Source of the DNA: Desulfobacteraceae bacterium
GTDB taxonomy: Bacteria; Desulfobacterota; DSM-4660; Desulfatiglandales; Desulfatiglandaceae
DNA: 33,663 bases
Direction: 5' to 3'
Assembly: GCA_030666795.1 (NCBI GenBank)
Contig: DAOUXC010000004.1
Coordinates: 1-33,663, forward strand
Each line of letters begins with the position of its first letter. Within the stretch, counting starts at the first letter, position 1. Under the pieces are notes generated by a model. It did not search any database and was not told the origin of the DNA. It saw nothing but the letters and a program-made list of their open reading frames with translations. Positions 1-8,798 of this stretch are shown one piece after another. A program made the translations under genes and the position numbers.

Positions 1-110
1 TAGGAAACGGATAGGTTTTGAAGTAAAGGAAGGCCGTGCCGGTTATGGAAAGAGAGCAGCAGGGAGGAAGGCTTGATTTTTGCTAACCGGAGCGACTGAG
101 TCGCGTTTCA

Positions 111-311
111 CCGTCACGCCGAATCCCCGATTCTGCTCTTCTCCGTTTCTCCGATTCCGCCCTTTGGGCGCAACCATTAACCCGTAACTCGCAACCCGTA
201 ACTCGTAACCCTTAGCCCGTCGAAGCGGAGCGAAGATCCCGCTTGCTGTGAAGCAGCAGCGGGGCATTGGGAGAAAGCCATGATTCAGGGCACACCAAAA
301 CCCCGTTTCTC
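111..311. repeat. Left direct repeat flanking the HEPN/MNT module
   Basis: This block recurs at 1577-1725 in the same orientation. Both copies share the CCGATTCCGCCCTTTGGGCG stretch, the CCCTTAGCCCGTCGAAGCGG stretch, an imperfect hairpin (here 238-263) and the run leading to AAAACCCCG. The left copy carries an extra short tandem array of CGTAAC/CGCAAC units at about 176-210. Together the copies bracket the toxin–antitoxin pair like the ends of a cassette. The rest of the first 546 bases holds no gene I can support. Confidence 0.8.
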
Positions 312-334
312 AGAAAGAGAGGTGAGGTTTTTTT
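297..334 (+). terminator. Imperfect hairpin with T-run at end of left repeat
   Basis: AAAACCCCG on the left pairs imperfectly with a GAGG...TTTT arm on the right and is followed by seven T. It corresponds to the better terminator at 1711-1746 in the right repeat. It could end a gene lying left of the window. Confidence 0.45.
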
Positions 335-425
335 CATCTTGATGGGATTCTCTGATGATTGTGTGAAGTGTGAAAGTGGCAAAGAGATGGAGTGAATGGG
401 CGTCAGGAGTTTGTCAACATAGCAT

Positions 426-468
426 GCCCCGTTAAATTCCGAACGGCAGCGAAGCGTATTTAACCGGG
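426..468. other. Hairpin CCCCGTTAAAT / ATTTAACCGGGG
   Basis: Two complementary arms of about 11 bases (one base bulged) enclose a 20-base loop, about 80 bases before the antitoxin start. A hairpin with very similar arms lies at 32133-32169. Function unknown; it may belong to a dispersed hairpin family. Confidence 0.4.
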
Positions 469-513
469 GTCAAAAACGTAGTCTCTTTTTTGGGTTTAAA
501 AAAATGAGTGGAA

Positions 514-535
514 ATACCACGCAAATGCGTGGTAT
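514..535. promoter_or_regulatory. Perfect palindrome, likely autoregulatory operator
   Basis: ATACCACGCA is followed after two bases by its exact complement TGCGTGGTAT. The 22-nt dyad ends 11 bases before the start codon of the winged-helix/MNT gene. Position and perfect symmetry suit a dimeric winged-helix repressor, and the first gene product carries such a domain. That this protein binds here is inference. Confidence 0.65.
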
Positions 536-546
536 AAACACGCAAT

Positions 547-1134
547 ATGAATGCATTGAGCGAAATATTGTCATCACGCACCCGTGCAGAGATCTTCAGG
601 CTTCTCTTTGGTGCCATCGAAGAGGAGCTTTACGTTAGGGAGATTCAGCGCCGGTCCGGACTTAACGACAGAACCATACGGCAGGAACTGAGCAAGTTGG
701 TCAGGCTCGATCTGGTCAAAGGGCGAAAGGATAGTAACAGGGTCTATTATAAGGCCAATAAAGCAAATCCCTTGTATCCTGAGATCCATAAGTTGGTCCT
801 AAAAACGCTTGGCCTCGCGGACATTCTGAGGGCTGCACTCAAGGATGATCGAATTCAAATGGCATTTATTTTCGGCTCCATTGCCGAAGGTAAGGAAACC
901 GCTGATAGTGATGTGGACCTATTAGTGATTGGTGATCTGGGCCTGCGCAGGATCTCCAGTCTTCTCTCAGGTACATCAGAGAAAATCGGCAGAGAAATCA
1001 ATCCACATGTTATAAACATAAATGAGTTCCGAAAAAGAATGGAAGCGGATGATCATTTTATTTCCGGTGTAATGGAATCGCGAAAGCTCTTCATAGTCGG
1101 GGAAGAAAATGACATTAAATCAATGGGCAGATAA
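547..1134 (+). CDS. Winged-helix/MNT nucleotidyltransferase antitoxin
   Basis: A 195-residue protein with an N-terminal winged helix-turn-helix (about residues 5-75) fused to a minimal nucleotidyltransferase domain. The catalytic pattern is GS-x10-DxD (G110 S111, D122, D124), as in MntA-type enzymes, which neutralise partner HEPN toxins by transferring AMP to them. The next gene is a HEPN protein overlapping by 26 bases, giving a two-gene toxin–antitoxin operon. The winged helix suggests the antitoxin also represses transcription, and a perfect palindrome lies just upstream. Family assignment is confident; AMP transfer and repression are inferred from family and layout. Confidence 0.85.
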   Translation: MNALSEILSSRTRAEIFRLLFGAIEEELYVREIQRRSGLNDRTIRQELSKLVRLDLVKGRKDSNRVYYKANKANPLYPEIHKLVLKTLGLADILRAALKDDRIQMAFIFGSIAEGKETADSDVDLLVIGDLGLRRISSLLSGTSEKIGREINPHVININEFRKRMEADDHFISGVMESRKLFIVGEENDIKSMGR

Positions 1135-1549
1135 CGGTTGGATTAAGCCTCATAAAACAAGTACCGCTGAAATAGGCAATCTTCTTGCCATTGTCGAACG
1201 TGACCTTAAAGACGCAATAGAAGGTGGCATTTCAACTGACTGGCGTTTTGGTATTGCATACAATGCCGCTCTAAAGCTCTGCACAGTTCTTCTTTATGCT
1301 GAAGGTTACAAGGCTGAACGAACCTTGCAGCACTACCGTACTATTCAAGCTCTAACTCTCATCCTTGGTTCGGAAAGAAAAAACGATGCGAATTACCTTG
1401 ATGCCTGCCGAGCTAAAAGGAACATTGTAGAATATGATTGTATCGGAGGCGTTACGGAAAATGATGCGGATGAGCTCATTGAATTTGTGAAACAGTTGAA
1501 AGACGAAGTTGAAACCTGGCTTGAAAAAGAGCATCCGGGGCTTTTTTAG
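1109..1549 (+). CDS. HEPN-domain protein, putative toxin
   Basis: A 146-residue, mainly helical protein of the HEPN superfamily, whose active members are usually metal-independent RNases. It overlaps the end of the MNT gene by 26 bases, implying coupled translation, and GGGGAAG lies just before its ATG. The place where HepT toxins carry R-x4-H-x-Y here reads RAKRNIVEYD (R101, R104, N105, Y109), so the usual histidine is absent. It may belong to a HEPN subfamily with a different active site or be a weakened toxin. A strong terminator follows at 1711-1746. Confidence 0.75.
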   Translation: MTLNQWADNGWIKPHKTSTAEIGNLLAIVERDLKDAIEGGISTDWRFGIAYNAALKLCTVLLYAEGYKAERTLQHYRTIQALTLILGSERKNDANYLDACRAKRNIVEYDCIGGVTENDADELIEFVKQLKDEVETWLEKEHPGLF

Positions 1550-1576
1550 GAAAAGGGAATAAATAACGCCCATTCT

Positions 1577-1725
1577 CCGTCACGCCGTTTCCCCGATTCC
1601 GCCCTTTGGGCGCAACCCTTAACCCTTAGCCCGTCGAAGCGGAGCGAAGATCCCGCTTGCTGTGAAGCAGCAGCGGGGCACTGGGAGAAAGCCATGATTT
1701 AGGGTAAGCAAAAACCCCGTTTCTC
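1577..1725. repeat. Right direct repeat flanking the HEPN/MNT module
   Basis: Second copy of the block at 111-311, in the same orientation about 1.4 kb away. It is nearly identical over the central 100 bases and includes the same hairpin (1652-1677), but lacks the short tandem units of the left copy. Confidence 0.8.
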
Positions 1726-1746
1726 GTATTGAGACCGGGGTTTTTT
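1711..1746 (+). terminator. Rho-independent terminator after HEPN gene
   Basis: AAAACCCCG pairs with CGGGGTTTT, extended inside by TCTC/GAGA, around a GTATT loop and followed by a T-run. It is near symmetric and could also work in the opposite direction. Confidence 0.8.
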
Positions 1747-2126
1747 GTGCTGAAAGCCTAACAGCAGCTCGCTGAGATTTGAATGCTTTTAAAAACCAAG
1801 ACCAAAAAGAATATCCCCTTACTAAAAAGCTGACAATAGGGTTAACCTAAAAAAGAGCTATGCACGTTCTACACGAACGTTCCCCTATCTCACACTGGAA
1901 AACCGCCTAATTAGGGCCAAATGCCCTTTCAGCTTTCAACTTTGAGCTATCACTTCGTGGCATTTGACCGGATATGACAAACTTTTAGGCAGTATATATT
2001 GCTAACGCCACTTATTTGTTGATATATTAAATTTTTTCAGAGAAATTGAAGCCAAAATAGATATGCCAGTACCCGATCGCAGGCATTTAACAACAGATCA
2101 ACATATTTAAATGGAGGTGAGATGGT
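1747..2126 (+). promoter_or_regulatory. Intergenic region upstream of the defence operon
   Basis: No open frame of note. It contains a perfect inverted repeat ACGTTC-N5-GAACGT at 1864-1880 and an AT-rich stretch (about 1960-2040) where the operon promoter probably lies, but no single -35/-10 pair is convincing. A strong ribosome site GGAGGTGA (2113-2120) precedes the DUF499 ATG at 2127. Confidence 0.4.
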
Positions 2127-5100
2127 ATGAAAACCGTTCGCGACGCCTGCCAACTCCAACCGAATGCACTGTCGATCAAGCTCAGCGACCAAGTCGAACA
2201 GCTTGATGAGTTGATTAACGCCGAAGGAAATGGTGCGGCTTTCTTCAAGAAAACCCACATCACACAGGGCATGCAGGACCTGATCAGCGAAGGCATCGCC
2301 CGGCTGGCAGGAACCTCTTCTCAGGCCATCTTTCATCTTAAACAAGCCATGGGAGGCGGTAAAACCCACCTGCTGGTCGGATTCGGTTTACTCGCCAAGC
2401 ATCCGGAACTCCGCAAAACGCACTGCGCTGGATTACCGAGTGCATCTACTTTTAAAAGCGCCGACATTGGGGCCTTCAACGGCCGCAACAATCCTGATAA
2501 TTTTTTCTGGGGGGAAATTGCAAACCAACTCGGTAAGGGAGATCAATTCAAGGCCTTCTGGACGAGTGGTCCCAAGGCCCCGGACGAGAAGGACTGGATC
2601 AAACTATTCGAGGGGGACCAACCCGTTCTTATCCTGCTTGACGAGATGCCACCGTATTTCCACTATCTTGATACCCAGAAGGTAGGTAACGGTACTGTCG
2701 CCGACATCGCCACCCGCGCATTTGCGAACCTGCTGACGGCTGCCGGCAAAAAAAATAATGTATGTGTTGTTATCTCCGATCTCACCGCTGCCTACGACAC
2801 AGGTGGAAAACTCATCAATCGAGCCCTCCAGGACGCACGCGCTGAACTTGGCCGCCAGGAACGCAGCATCACTCCGGTCGACCTGGCCGCCAATGAAATT
2901 TACGATATTTTACGCAAGCGTCTTTTCATCTCTCTTCCCGATGAGGCCGAAATCGGGGATATTGCAGAAGCCTTCGGTCGAAAACTGGAAGAGGCTGCAA
3001 AGTCCAAGACTGCAAACCGCGGCGCCGAAGCAATCTCAGATGAGATCTCCGCAACCTATCCATTCCACCCACGGCTCAAAAATATCATTGCCCTATTCAA
3101 GGAGAACGAACAATTCAAGCAGACACGTGGCCTGCTCGAACTTGCTTCACGCCTCCTCAGATCAGTTTGGGACCGCAATGCAAACGATGTCTTCCTCATC
3201 GGCCCCCAGCACTTTGACTTATCTATCCAGGAAGTTCGAGACAAGCTGACCGAATTCTCCGGCATGCGCGATGTCATAGCAAAAGATCTTTGGGACGCAC
3301 AGCAATCCGCCCACGCCCAAATCATCGACCTCCAGACCGGCAAGGAAGCGGCTACCCAGATCGGCGCATTGCTCCTTAGTGCCAGCCTTTCCACCGCCGT
3401 CAATGCAGTCAAAGGCCTTACCCGTGAGGAGATGGTCGAATGTCTTGTTTCACCTTTGCGGGAGCCGTCCGAATTTCTGACAGCCTTTGAAGAGTTGGAA
3501 AAGGTTGCCTGGTATGTGCATCACACGCCCGAGGGCCGCTATTATTTTGATAGGCAGGAAAACCTCACCAAACTACTTCAAAGCCTTGCCCATGACGCGC
3601 CTGAGAACCAGATCGATGAGCTTATTCGACACCGATTAAAGGAAATGTTCAAACCAACGCGCAAGACTTGTTACGAAGAGGTGCTACCGCTGCCGAAGTT
3701 GGAAGATGTTGCGGACAGGGTCCGCAGAGGACGAGTCTTGCTGGTGGTCAGCCCTGACTCAAAGATTCCGCCCGAGGAAGTTCAGAAGTTTTTTGAAGGA
3801 CTAAGCCAGAAGAACAACCTATGTGTTCTCACGGGTGACAAAACTGCCATGGGCAGTGTGGAAAAGGCCGCGCGCCAGCATTTTGCCGCGCAAAAGGCCG
3901 AGGGCCGCATTCCCCAGGGCCACCCGCAGAGGGAAGATCTCGAGAGGAAGCAGCAAACCTATGAACAGGATTTCAACTCCACCATCCTTGGCCTGTTCGA
4001 CAAGGTGCTCTTCCCGATCCAGCGTGCGGGCAAACCGGCCCAGCTTGCCGCCAAAGCCCTGGACATGACCCGCGACGCCACCAAGCCCTTCAATGGTGAG
4101 GAGCAGATCGAAAAAACGCTTACATCCAACCCGCTGAAGCTCTATCTCGATGTTGAAAAGGAGTTCGATGCCATAAGAGACAAGGCCCAGGATTTTCTCT
4201 GGCCCGAGAACCAGGATGACACCCGCTGGACCGATGCGGCTGACCGATATTTTGAACAGGCCGGTATGTCGTGGCTGCCACCCAAGGGTCTGGATACTCT
4301 CAAGTCCATCGCCTGCAACCGCGGGCTGTGGGAAGACCTCGGAAATGGTTATGTCACCAAACAACCAAAGAAAAAACGGACTTCAGTTCAAGTTATTGTC
4401 GAGTCAGAACCTGATGACACCGGCCGGGTTCGTCTCCGAATTAATCCACAGAATGCAGGTCCGGCTCCAAAAATATACTATGCCGAAGATGGCCCGGTCA
4501 GCGAGTCCAGCCAACAGCTTGAGGAACAAGCCTATACCACGCCCGCGTTGCGGGTAAACTTCCTGGTATGCGATCCGTCAGGCCAGTACGAGACCGGTGA
4601 CCCGGTTTCCTGGTCCAACAAGCTGGTTCTACGCAATAAGCTTACAGCAAAGGACGGCAAGCGTACTGTCGAATTATTCGTTGCTCCTATGGGCTCTATC
4701 AGGTACACCCTTGACGGCAGCGAACCCCGTGAGGGCACTGAATACGAAGGTACAATCCCCATCGGCGATGGGGAGGTGCTGTTGCGCGCCTTTGCCGAGG
4801 CAGATGGGATTGAAACCAAGGCCGAGTTCCGCTTTCCGGCCAAAGGTAAAAAGGGCATACAGATCGACGAGGTTAAACCCGGTCGCCTCATATCCCGAAC
4901 CGGACGCAAACTCGACTCGCGCGCCAAGACCTTCGAGGGTTTGAAGCAGGCGAAAGAAAAGTCTGCGACACTTGAGGGCATCGTGCTCACCGTAGGTCAA
5001 GGCAACCATATGATCGCCGTCAATGTGGGAGAAATTGAAGTGGATGCAGCGTTCATCGAGGCCTTGCTCAGCAAAGTGCTGGAGAAGTTTACGCCGGAAA

Positions 5101-5210
5101 CTCCGGTGACATTAACTTTTCGCAAGGCTCACTTTGCCTCGGGACACGATCTCAAGGACTTTGCCGCTAAGCTCGGGATTGAACTAAAGTCCGGTGATGT
5201 AGAACAATGA
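2127..5210 (+). CDS. DUF499 P-loop ATPase of defence operon
   Basis: A 1027-residue ATPase of the DUF499 family, the family of BrxC/PglY-type proteins in BREX and Pgl phage defence. A Walker A motif (GGGKTH, about 76-81) and a Walker B (VLILLDEMPPY, about 167-177) are intact. A late segment (about 855-900; IRYTLDGSEP and following) resembles the Fn3-like chitobiase/hexosaminidase C-terminal fold, an unusual appendage. A strong GGAGGTGA site supports the start. The stop overlaps the next start as ATGA, so this is the first gene of a coupled operon. It probably powers or organises the defence complex; the exact role is not visible. Confidence 0.88.
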   Translation: MKTVRDACQLQPNALSIKLSDQVEQLDELINAEGNGAAFFKKTHITQGMQDLISEGIARLAGTSSQAIFHLKQAMGGGKTHLLVGFGLLAKHPELRKTHCAGLPSASTFKSADIGAFNGRNNPDNFFWGEIANQLGKGDQFKAFWTSGPKAPDEKDWIKLFEGDQPVLILLDEMPPYFHYLDTQKVGNGTVADIATRAFANLLTAAGKKNNVCVVISDLTAAYDTGGKLINRALQDARAELGRQERSITPVDLAANEIYDILRKRLFISLPDEAEIGDIAEAFGRKLEEAAKSKTANRGAEAISDEISATYPFHPRLKNIIALFKENEQFKQTRGLLELASRLLRSVWDRNANDVFLIGPQHFDLSIQEVRDKLTEFSGMRDVIAKDLWDAQQSAHAQIIDLQTGKEAATQIGALLLSASLSTAVNAVKGLTREEMVECLVSPLREPSEFLTAFEELEKVAWYVHHTPEGRYYFDRQENLTKLLQSLAHDAPENQIDELIRHRLKEMFKPTRKTCYEEVLPLPKLEDVADRVRRGRVLLVVSPDSKIPPEEVQKFFEGLSQKNNLCVLTGDKTAMGSVEKAARQHFAAQKAEGRIPQGHPQREDLERKQQTYEQDFNSTILGLFDKVLFPIQRAGKPAQLAAKALDMTRDATKPFNGEEQIEKTLTSNPLKLYLDVEKEFDAIRDKAQDFLWPENQDDTRWTDAADRYFEQAGMSWLPPKGLDTLKSIACNRGLWEDLGNGYVTKQPKKKRTSVQVIVESEPDDTGRVRLRINPQNAGPAPKIYYAEDGPVSESSQQLEEQAYTTPALRVNFLVCDPSGQYETGDPVSWSNKLVLRNKLTAKDGKRTVELFVAPMGSIRYTLDGSEPREGTEYEGTIPIGDGEVLLRAFAEADGIETKAEFRFPAKGKKGIQIDEVKPGRLISRTGRKLDSRAKTFEGLKQAKEKSATLEGIVLTVGQGNHMIAVNVGEIEVDAAFIEALLSKVLEKFTPETPVTLTFRKAHFASGHDLKDFAAKLGIELKSGDVEQ

Positions 5211-5779
5211 CTGAAAAACCCAAAACCGTCGATTTTGGTGCGCCTGACAAGTTCGGTGCACACCTCTTCCGCATCGAGATCCCGACTGCAAGGAAAGAGG
5301 CTGTTGTTATTGTCGAGGACTACGGCTACCGTGGCCAGGAGGGCGGCGTTCCGCGAGATGAGGAGCGGGTAGTCCTCAAGCGCCCGGTCTGGTCCGCAAT
5401 CGCCGACATTGCCCGTCGCGAGTTCAACACCCGTCTCAAGGCAGCCAAGGTCCGTGTGGGGCGCTGGCACACCGGCACAAATCTGGTAGACCGCCTTTTG
5501 GGCAGGGAGTTGTGTGTGCTCGCATGGGCCGCGGAAACCGCTGACCCCGAGCAGATCCGTGTCATTTGCAGCAAGTGGGCGGCCCTCCGCCCTGAGGAAC
5601 GCTGGTGGCTCTTTGCCATGACCGTTGCCGAAGCGGGTCTGCCCGAAGACAGTCAGCGTGGTTGGCGGCGTGCGCTGTTTCATGCATTGTCCGACGGTGA
5701 AAAGCCCTCGCCCGGACGCAAGCGTCGGCCACAGCAGGAAGATTTGTTTGAATCGCCTTTGTTCAAGGATTTGAAATGA
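5207..5779 (+). CDS. DUF3780 defence-associated protein
   Basis: A 190-residue soluble protein matching the DUF3780 family, which co-occurs with DUF499 ATPases and DUF1156 methylases in anti-phage loci. It has no catalytic motif I can recognise. The middle is rich in basic residues and tryptophan (KVRVGRWHTG), and the tail is basic (PGRKRRPQQ) before a short acidic end. ATGA overlaps join it to both neighbours, suggesting balanced synthesis and a shared complex. It might be a small adaptor between ATPase and methylase, which is inference. Confidence 0.82.
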   Translation: MTEKPKTVDFGAPDKFGAHLFRIEIPTARKEAVVIVEDYGYRGQEGGVPRDEERVVLKRPVWSAIADIARREFNTRLKAAKVRVGRWHTGTNLVDRLLGRELCVLAWAAETADPEQIRVICSKWAALRPEERWWLFAMTVAEAGLPEDSQRGWRRALFHALSDGEKPSPGRKRRPQQEDLFESPLFKDLK

Positions 5780-8700
5780 GTGATACGTTAGTCCCCTTTT
5801 CTCTGAAAGATGCTCCAGCCTTGATTGAACGGTTGCTGCCAGTGCAGAAACTATCGGCCGAGGCGTATAAGGAGCAGATGGCGGGGAGCGGCAAGACTCT
5901 TACTGCCTTAGGCAGCTATTGGAAAGGCCGTAAACCCCTGATCCTCTCCAAGGCCTGTGTTCTCGGCTGCCTGCTGCCTGCCACCGATGATGCAGCGCGC
6001 GACCTGGAAATCTTCGAGAAACTGATGGCGATGGATGAAGAGTCATTTGTAGCCCGCTGGAAACGCCGCTTCAAGCCCAAAGAAATCCTTTCTACAATCT
6101 CCATAACCTGCATTGAAAATTACTTTGCTGTTGAGCCGGAAGGCATACTTCCTGAATCCTCACCCGTGGACTGGTCAAATCCGGATTATGAAAAAGTTAG
6201 AGTCACTTGGCGATCCGATCTTAAGGAATTGGAACGTCGCCGAATAGAGGGGCAAATGCTGCCCAAAATGCCCTACCGTGAACGGGTTGCAAAAGCAAAT
6301 CGGCCTGATGAAGTTGCGGATAACATTCATGACCATATTTGGAACGCAGTCAATGCCCACCTTGGAACTAATGCCCAATCGCTGCCTGATCTTGTTGAAC
6401 AGCTGGGAGTAATGCGCTATGGCCACAGGCCACGGTTTGCCGATACCTTCTGTGGATCGGGACAGATCCCTTTCGAGGCGGCACGGCTTGGTTGTGACGT
6501 GTATGCCTCGGATCTAAACCCTGTGGGCTGCATGCTTACCTGGGGCGCTTTCAACGTCATTGGAGGCACTGCAGAAAGCCGTGAAAAGCTGGCGCAGGAT
6601 CAACAGGACCTGGTAAGGCAAGTGCAGGCGGAGATCGATAATCTTGGCGTTGAGTCAGATAACAAGGGCTGGCGTGTGCGAGGGCTGGTTTATTGTGTTG
6701 AAGTAAGATGTCCTCAGAGTGGCTGGATGGTTCCTTTGCTGCCGTCCTTCGTGTTAAGCGTTGATTATTCGGTAGTAGCCGAGTTACTACCGATGCCTGA
6801 ACTCAAACGCTACGATATCAAGATTAAAAATTTCGTCAGCAAGCCAACAATGTTGTCCGCTGCTAAAGGAACTGTACAAAGTGATGGGCGGGGCAAGGAC
6901 CCGTATCTGATCCATACAGTTAACGGGACTGAATACCGCACCAAAATCTCTACCCTGCGCGGTGACTACCGTAAGGAAGACGGAAGCAACGGTAATCGTC
7001 TCAGGATGTGGGAAAAGAGTGACTTCAAACCACATCCAGACGATATATTGCAGGAGCGATTATATGGCGTGCTTTGGGCACGGCCTAAGAAAAATGGCAA
7101 GAGAGATGAATACGAGTTTCGTGCGGTCACAGCCGAAGACTTGGAACGAGAACGTATTGTCGAAGAGTTCTTGGCCAAGCACCTCACCTGCTGGCAAGCA
7201 AAGGGTTGGGTGCCGGACATGCGTATCGAGCCAGGCGACAAGACTGATGAGCCTATACGAACCCGCGGTTGGACCTATTGGCATCACCTATTCAACCCGC
7301 GACAGTTGCTGTTGGCGGGGTTTACACGTCAATATATGATGGAAGGAAACACATTCGGCTTTAATCAGTTGTTAAACTGGAACAGTCGTCTTACTCAGTG
7401 GAATTGTGCAAAAACGCGTGGCTATGGCAATACAGCTCAGACCTTCTACAATCAAGCTTTGAATACATTTCTGACATATGGAACAAGAGGTTTCGACGCT
7501 TGTGTAAGTTTGCTGAAAGTTAATTATAAGCGCAACTTATTGCGTACTACAGCAATGAGGAGCATCGAATGTAAAACAGCCTATGCCTTTAAGGAAAAAG
7601 CAGATATTTTTGTCACTGATCCCCCATACGGCGATGCCATAAAATACGAAGAAATCCTCGAGTTTTTCATTGCGTGGTTGCGCAAGAATCCACCGATGGA
7701 GTTTGCCGACTGGGTCTGGGACAGCCGCCGCTCCCTGGCCATCAAAGGTGAAGACGAAGACTTCCGCCGGGGCATGGTGGGCGCCTATAAACGGATGACC
7801 GAATGCATGCCCTATAATGGCATTCAAATCATCATGTTCACCCACCAGTCGGGTTCCATCTGGGCGGACATGGCCAATATCGTCTGGGCCTCTGGCTTGC
7901 AAGTCACGGCTGCCTGGTATGTGGTTACGGAAACCGACAGCGCCCTGCGCGCGGGGAGTTATGTCAAGGGCACCGTGCTGCTCGTCTGCCGAAAGCGCCA
8001 GGGCTCCTACAAGACTACCCGTGACGATTTGGCTTGGGAGCTCCAGGAGGAAGTAGAAGCCCAGATTGACTCACTGACCGGTCTTAATCAAGAAGCTAAA
8101 GGCCTCTACCGCGACGAGAACGTTTTCGAGGACGCAGACATCCAGATGGCTGGTTACGCGGCAGCCTTACGGGTGCTAACTCGCTACGCCGTAATCGACG
8201 GCCGTGATATGACCACCGAGGCGATCCGACCGCGGGTCAAGGGTGAGACCACCTTTGTGGACGGCCTCATATCTTTTGCCGTGGATACCGCAAACCAGTG
8301 TCTGGTGCCACAGGGCATTCCAAAAAGCAACTGGGACAGGCTCAGCGGCGCGGAACGATTCTACCTCAAGATGCTCGACATGGAAGCCCGCGGAGCCAAG
8401 ACATTGGACAATTATCAGAACTTCGCCAAGGCCTTCAAGGTGCGGGATTTCAAAACGTTCCTGGCCAGTCATAAGGCCAACGATGCCCACCTCAAAAGTG
8501 CATCGGACTTTGGCCGGTCTGAGATGGGAGAGGGATCGGAATTGTATCAGTCCGTGTTGCGTGCTGTACTCTACTCCGTGATGGAGCTTGTGAACAACGT
8601 GGACGGAAGTGAAGTTCTGTCTCACCTGACCCTCAACATCCCCAACTACTACGGCGATATGACTCAGCGCGACTTGGCAGTGGATCTGGCCGACTACCTG

Positions 8701-8787
8701 GCCAAACGCCTCGAAGAACTCCGGCCGGAAGAGGCCGCTGCCGCAAGGGTGCTCAGGGAACTGGTCAAAGGGCAGCGATTGGGATAA
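5776..8787 (+). CDS. DUF1156 adenine/cytosine-N4 DNA methyltransferase
   Basis: A 1003-residue amino-methyltransferase with a DUF1156 N-terminus (COG1743-like, the PglXI type of some BREX loci). The SAM-binding motif is DTFCGSG (about 223-229), with the acidic loop SDLNP (245-249) and catalytic motif IV DPPY (615-618). A Cys pair near 307-312 may be part of a degenerate zinc ribbon. The long spacing between motifs I and IV probably houses target recognition. It should methylate host DNA as the self mark and is coupled to the gene before it. A decayed copy of its last 37 codons occurs at 22767-22877. Confidence 0.9.
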   Translation: MSDTLVPFSLKDAPALIERLLPVQKLSAEAYKEQMAGSGKTLTALGSYWKGRKPLILSKACVLGCLLPATDDAARDLEIFEKLMAMDEESFVARWKRRFKPKEILSTISITCIENYFAVEPEGILPESSPVDWSNPDYEKVRVTWRSDLKELERRRIEGQMLPKMPYRERVAKANRPDEVADNIHDHIWNAVNAHLGTNAQSLPDLVEQLGVMRYGHRPRFADTFCGSGQIPFEAARLGCDVYASDLNPVGCMLTWGAFNVIGGTAESREKLAQDQQDLVRQVQAEIDNLGVESDNKGWRVRGLVYCVEVRCPQSGWMVPLLPSFVLSVDYSVVAELLPMPELKRYDIKIKNFVSKPTMLSAAKGTVQSDGRGKDPYLIHTVNGTEYRTKISTLRGDYRKEDGSNGNRLRMWEKSDFKPHPDDILQERLYGVLWARPKKNGKRDEYEFRAVTAEDLERERIVEEFLAKHLTCWQAKGWVPDMRIEPGDKTDEPIRTRGWTYWHHLFNPRQLLLAGFTRQYMMEGNTFGFNQLLNWNSRLTQWNCAKTRGYGNTAQTFYNQALNTFLTYGTRGFDACVSLLKVNYKRNLLRTTAMRSIECKTAYAFKEKADIFVTDPPYGDAIKYEEILEFFIAWLRKNPPMEFADWVWDSRRSLAIKGEDEDFRRGMVGAYKRMTECMPYNGIQIIMFTHQSGSIWADMANIVWASGLQVTAAWYVVTETDSALRAGSYVKGTVLLVCRKRQGSYKTTRDDLAWELQEEVEAQIDSLTGLNQEAKGLYRDENVFEDADIQMAGYAAALRVLTRYAVIDGRDMTTEAIRPRVKGETTFVDGLISFAVDTANQCLVPQGIPKSNWDRLSGAERFYLKMLDMEARGAKTLDNYQNFAKAFKVRDFKTFLASHKANDAHLKSASDFGRSEMGEGSELYQSVLRAVLYSVMELVNNVDGSEVLSHLTLNIPNYYGDMTQRDLAVDLADYLAKRLEELRPEEAAAARVLRELVKGQRLG

Positions 8788-8798
8788 GTGAGGATTGC

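Noticed and set aside
430-459. GTTAAAT...ATTTAAC as an integron attC site
   Set aside because: The half-sites match GTTRRRY and RYYYAAC, but their order is inverted relative to attC on both strands, and no integrase or cassette array is present.
3819-4364. Long antisense frames opposite the DUF499, DUF1156, RAYT and rhodanese–ferritin genes
   Set aside because: They shadow clear coding genes, lack ribosome sites, and have no recognisable domains.
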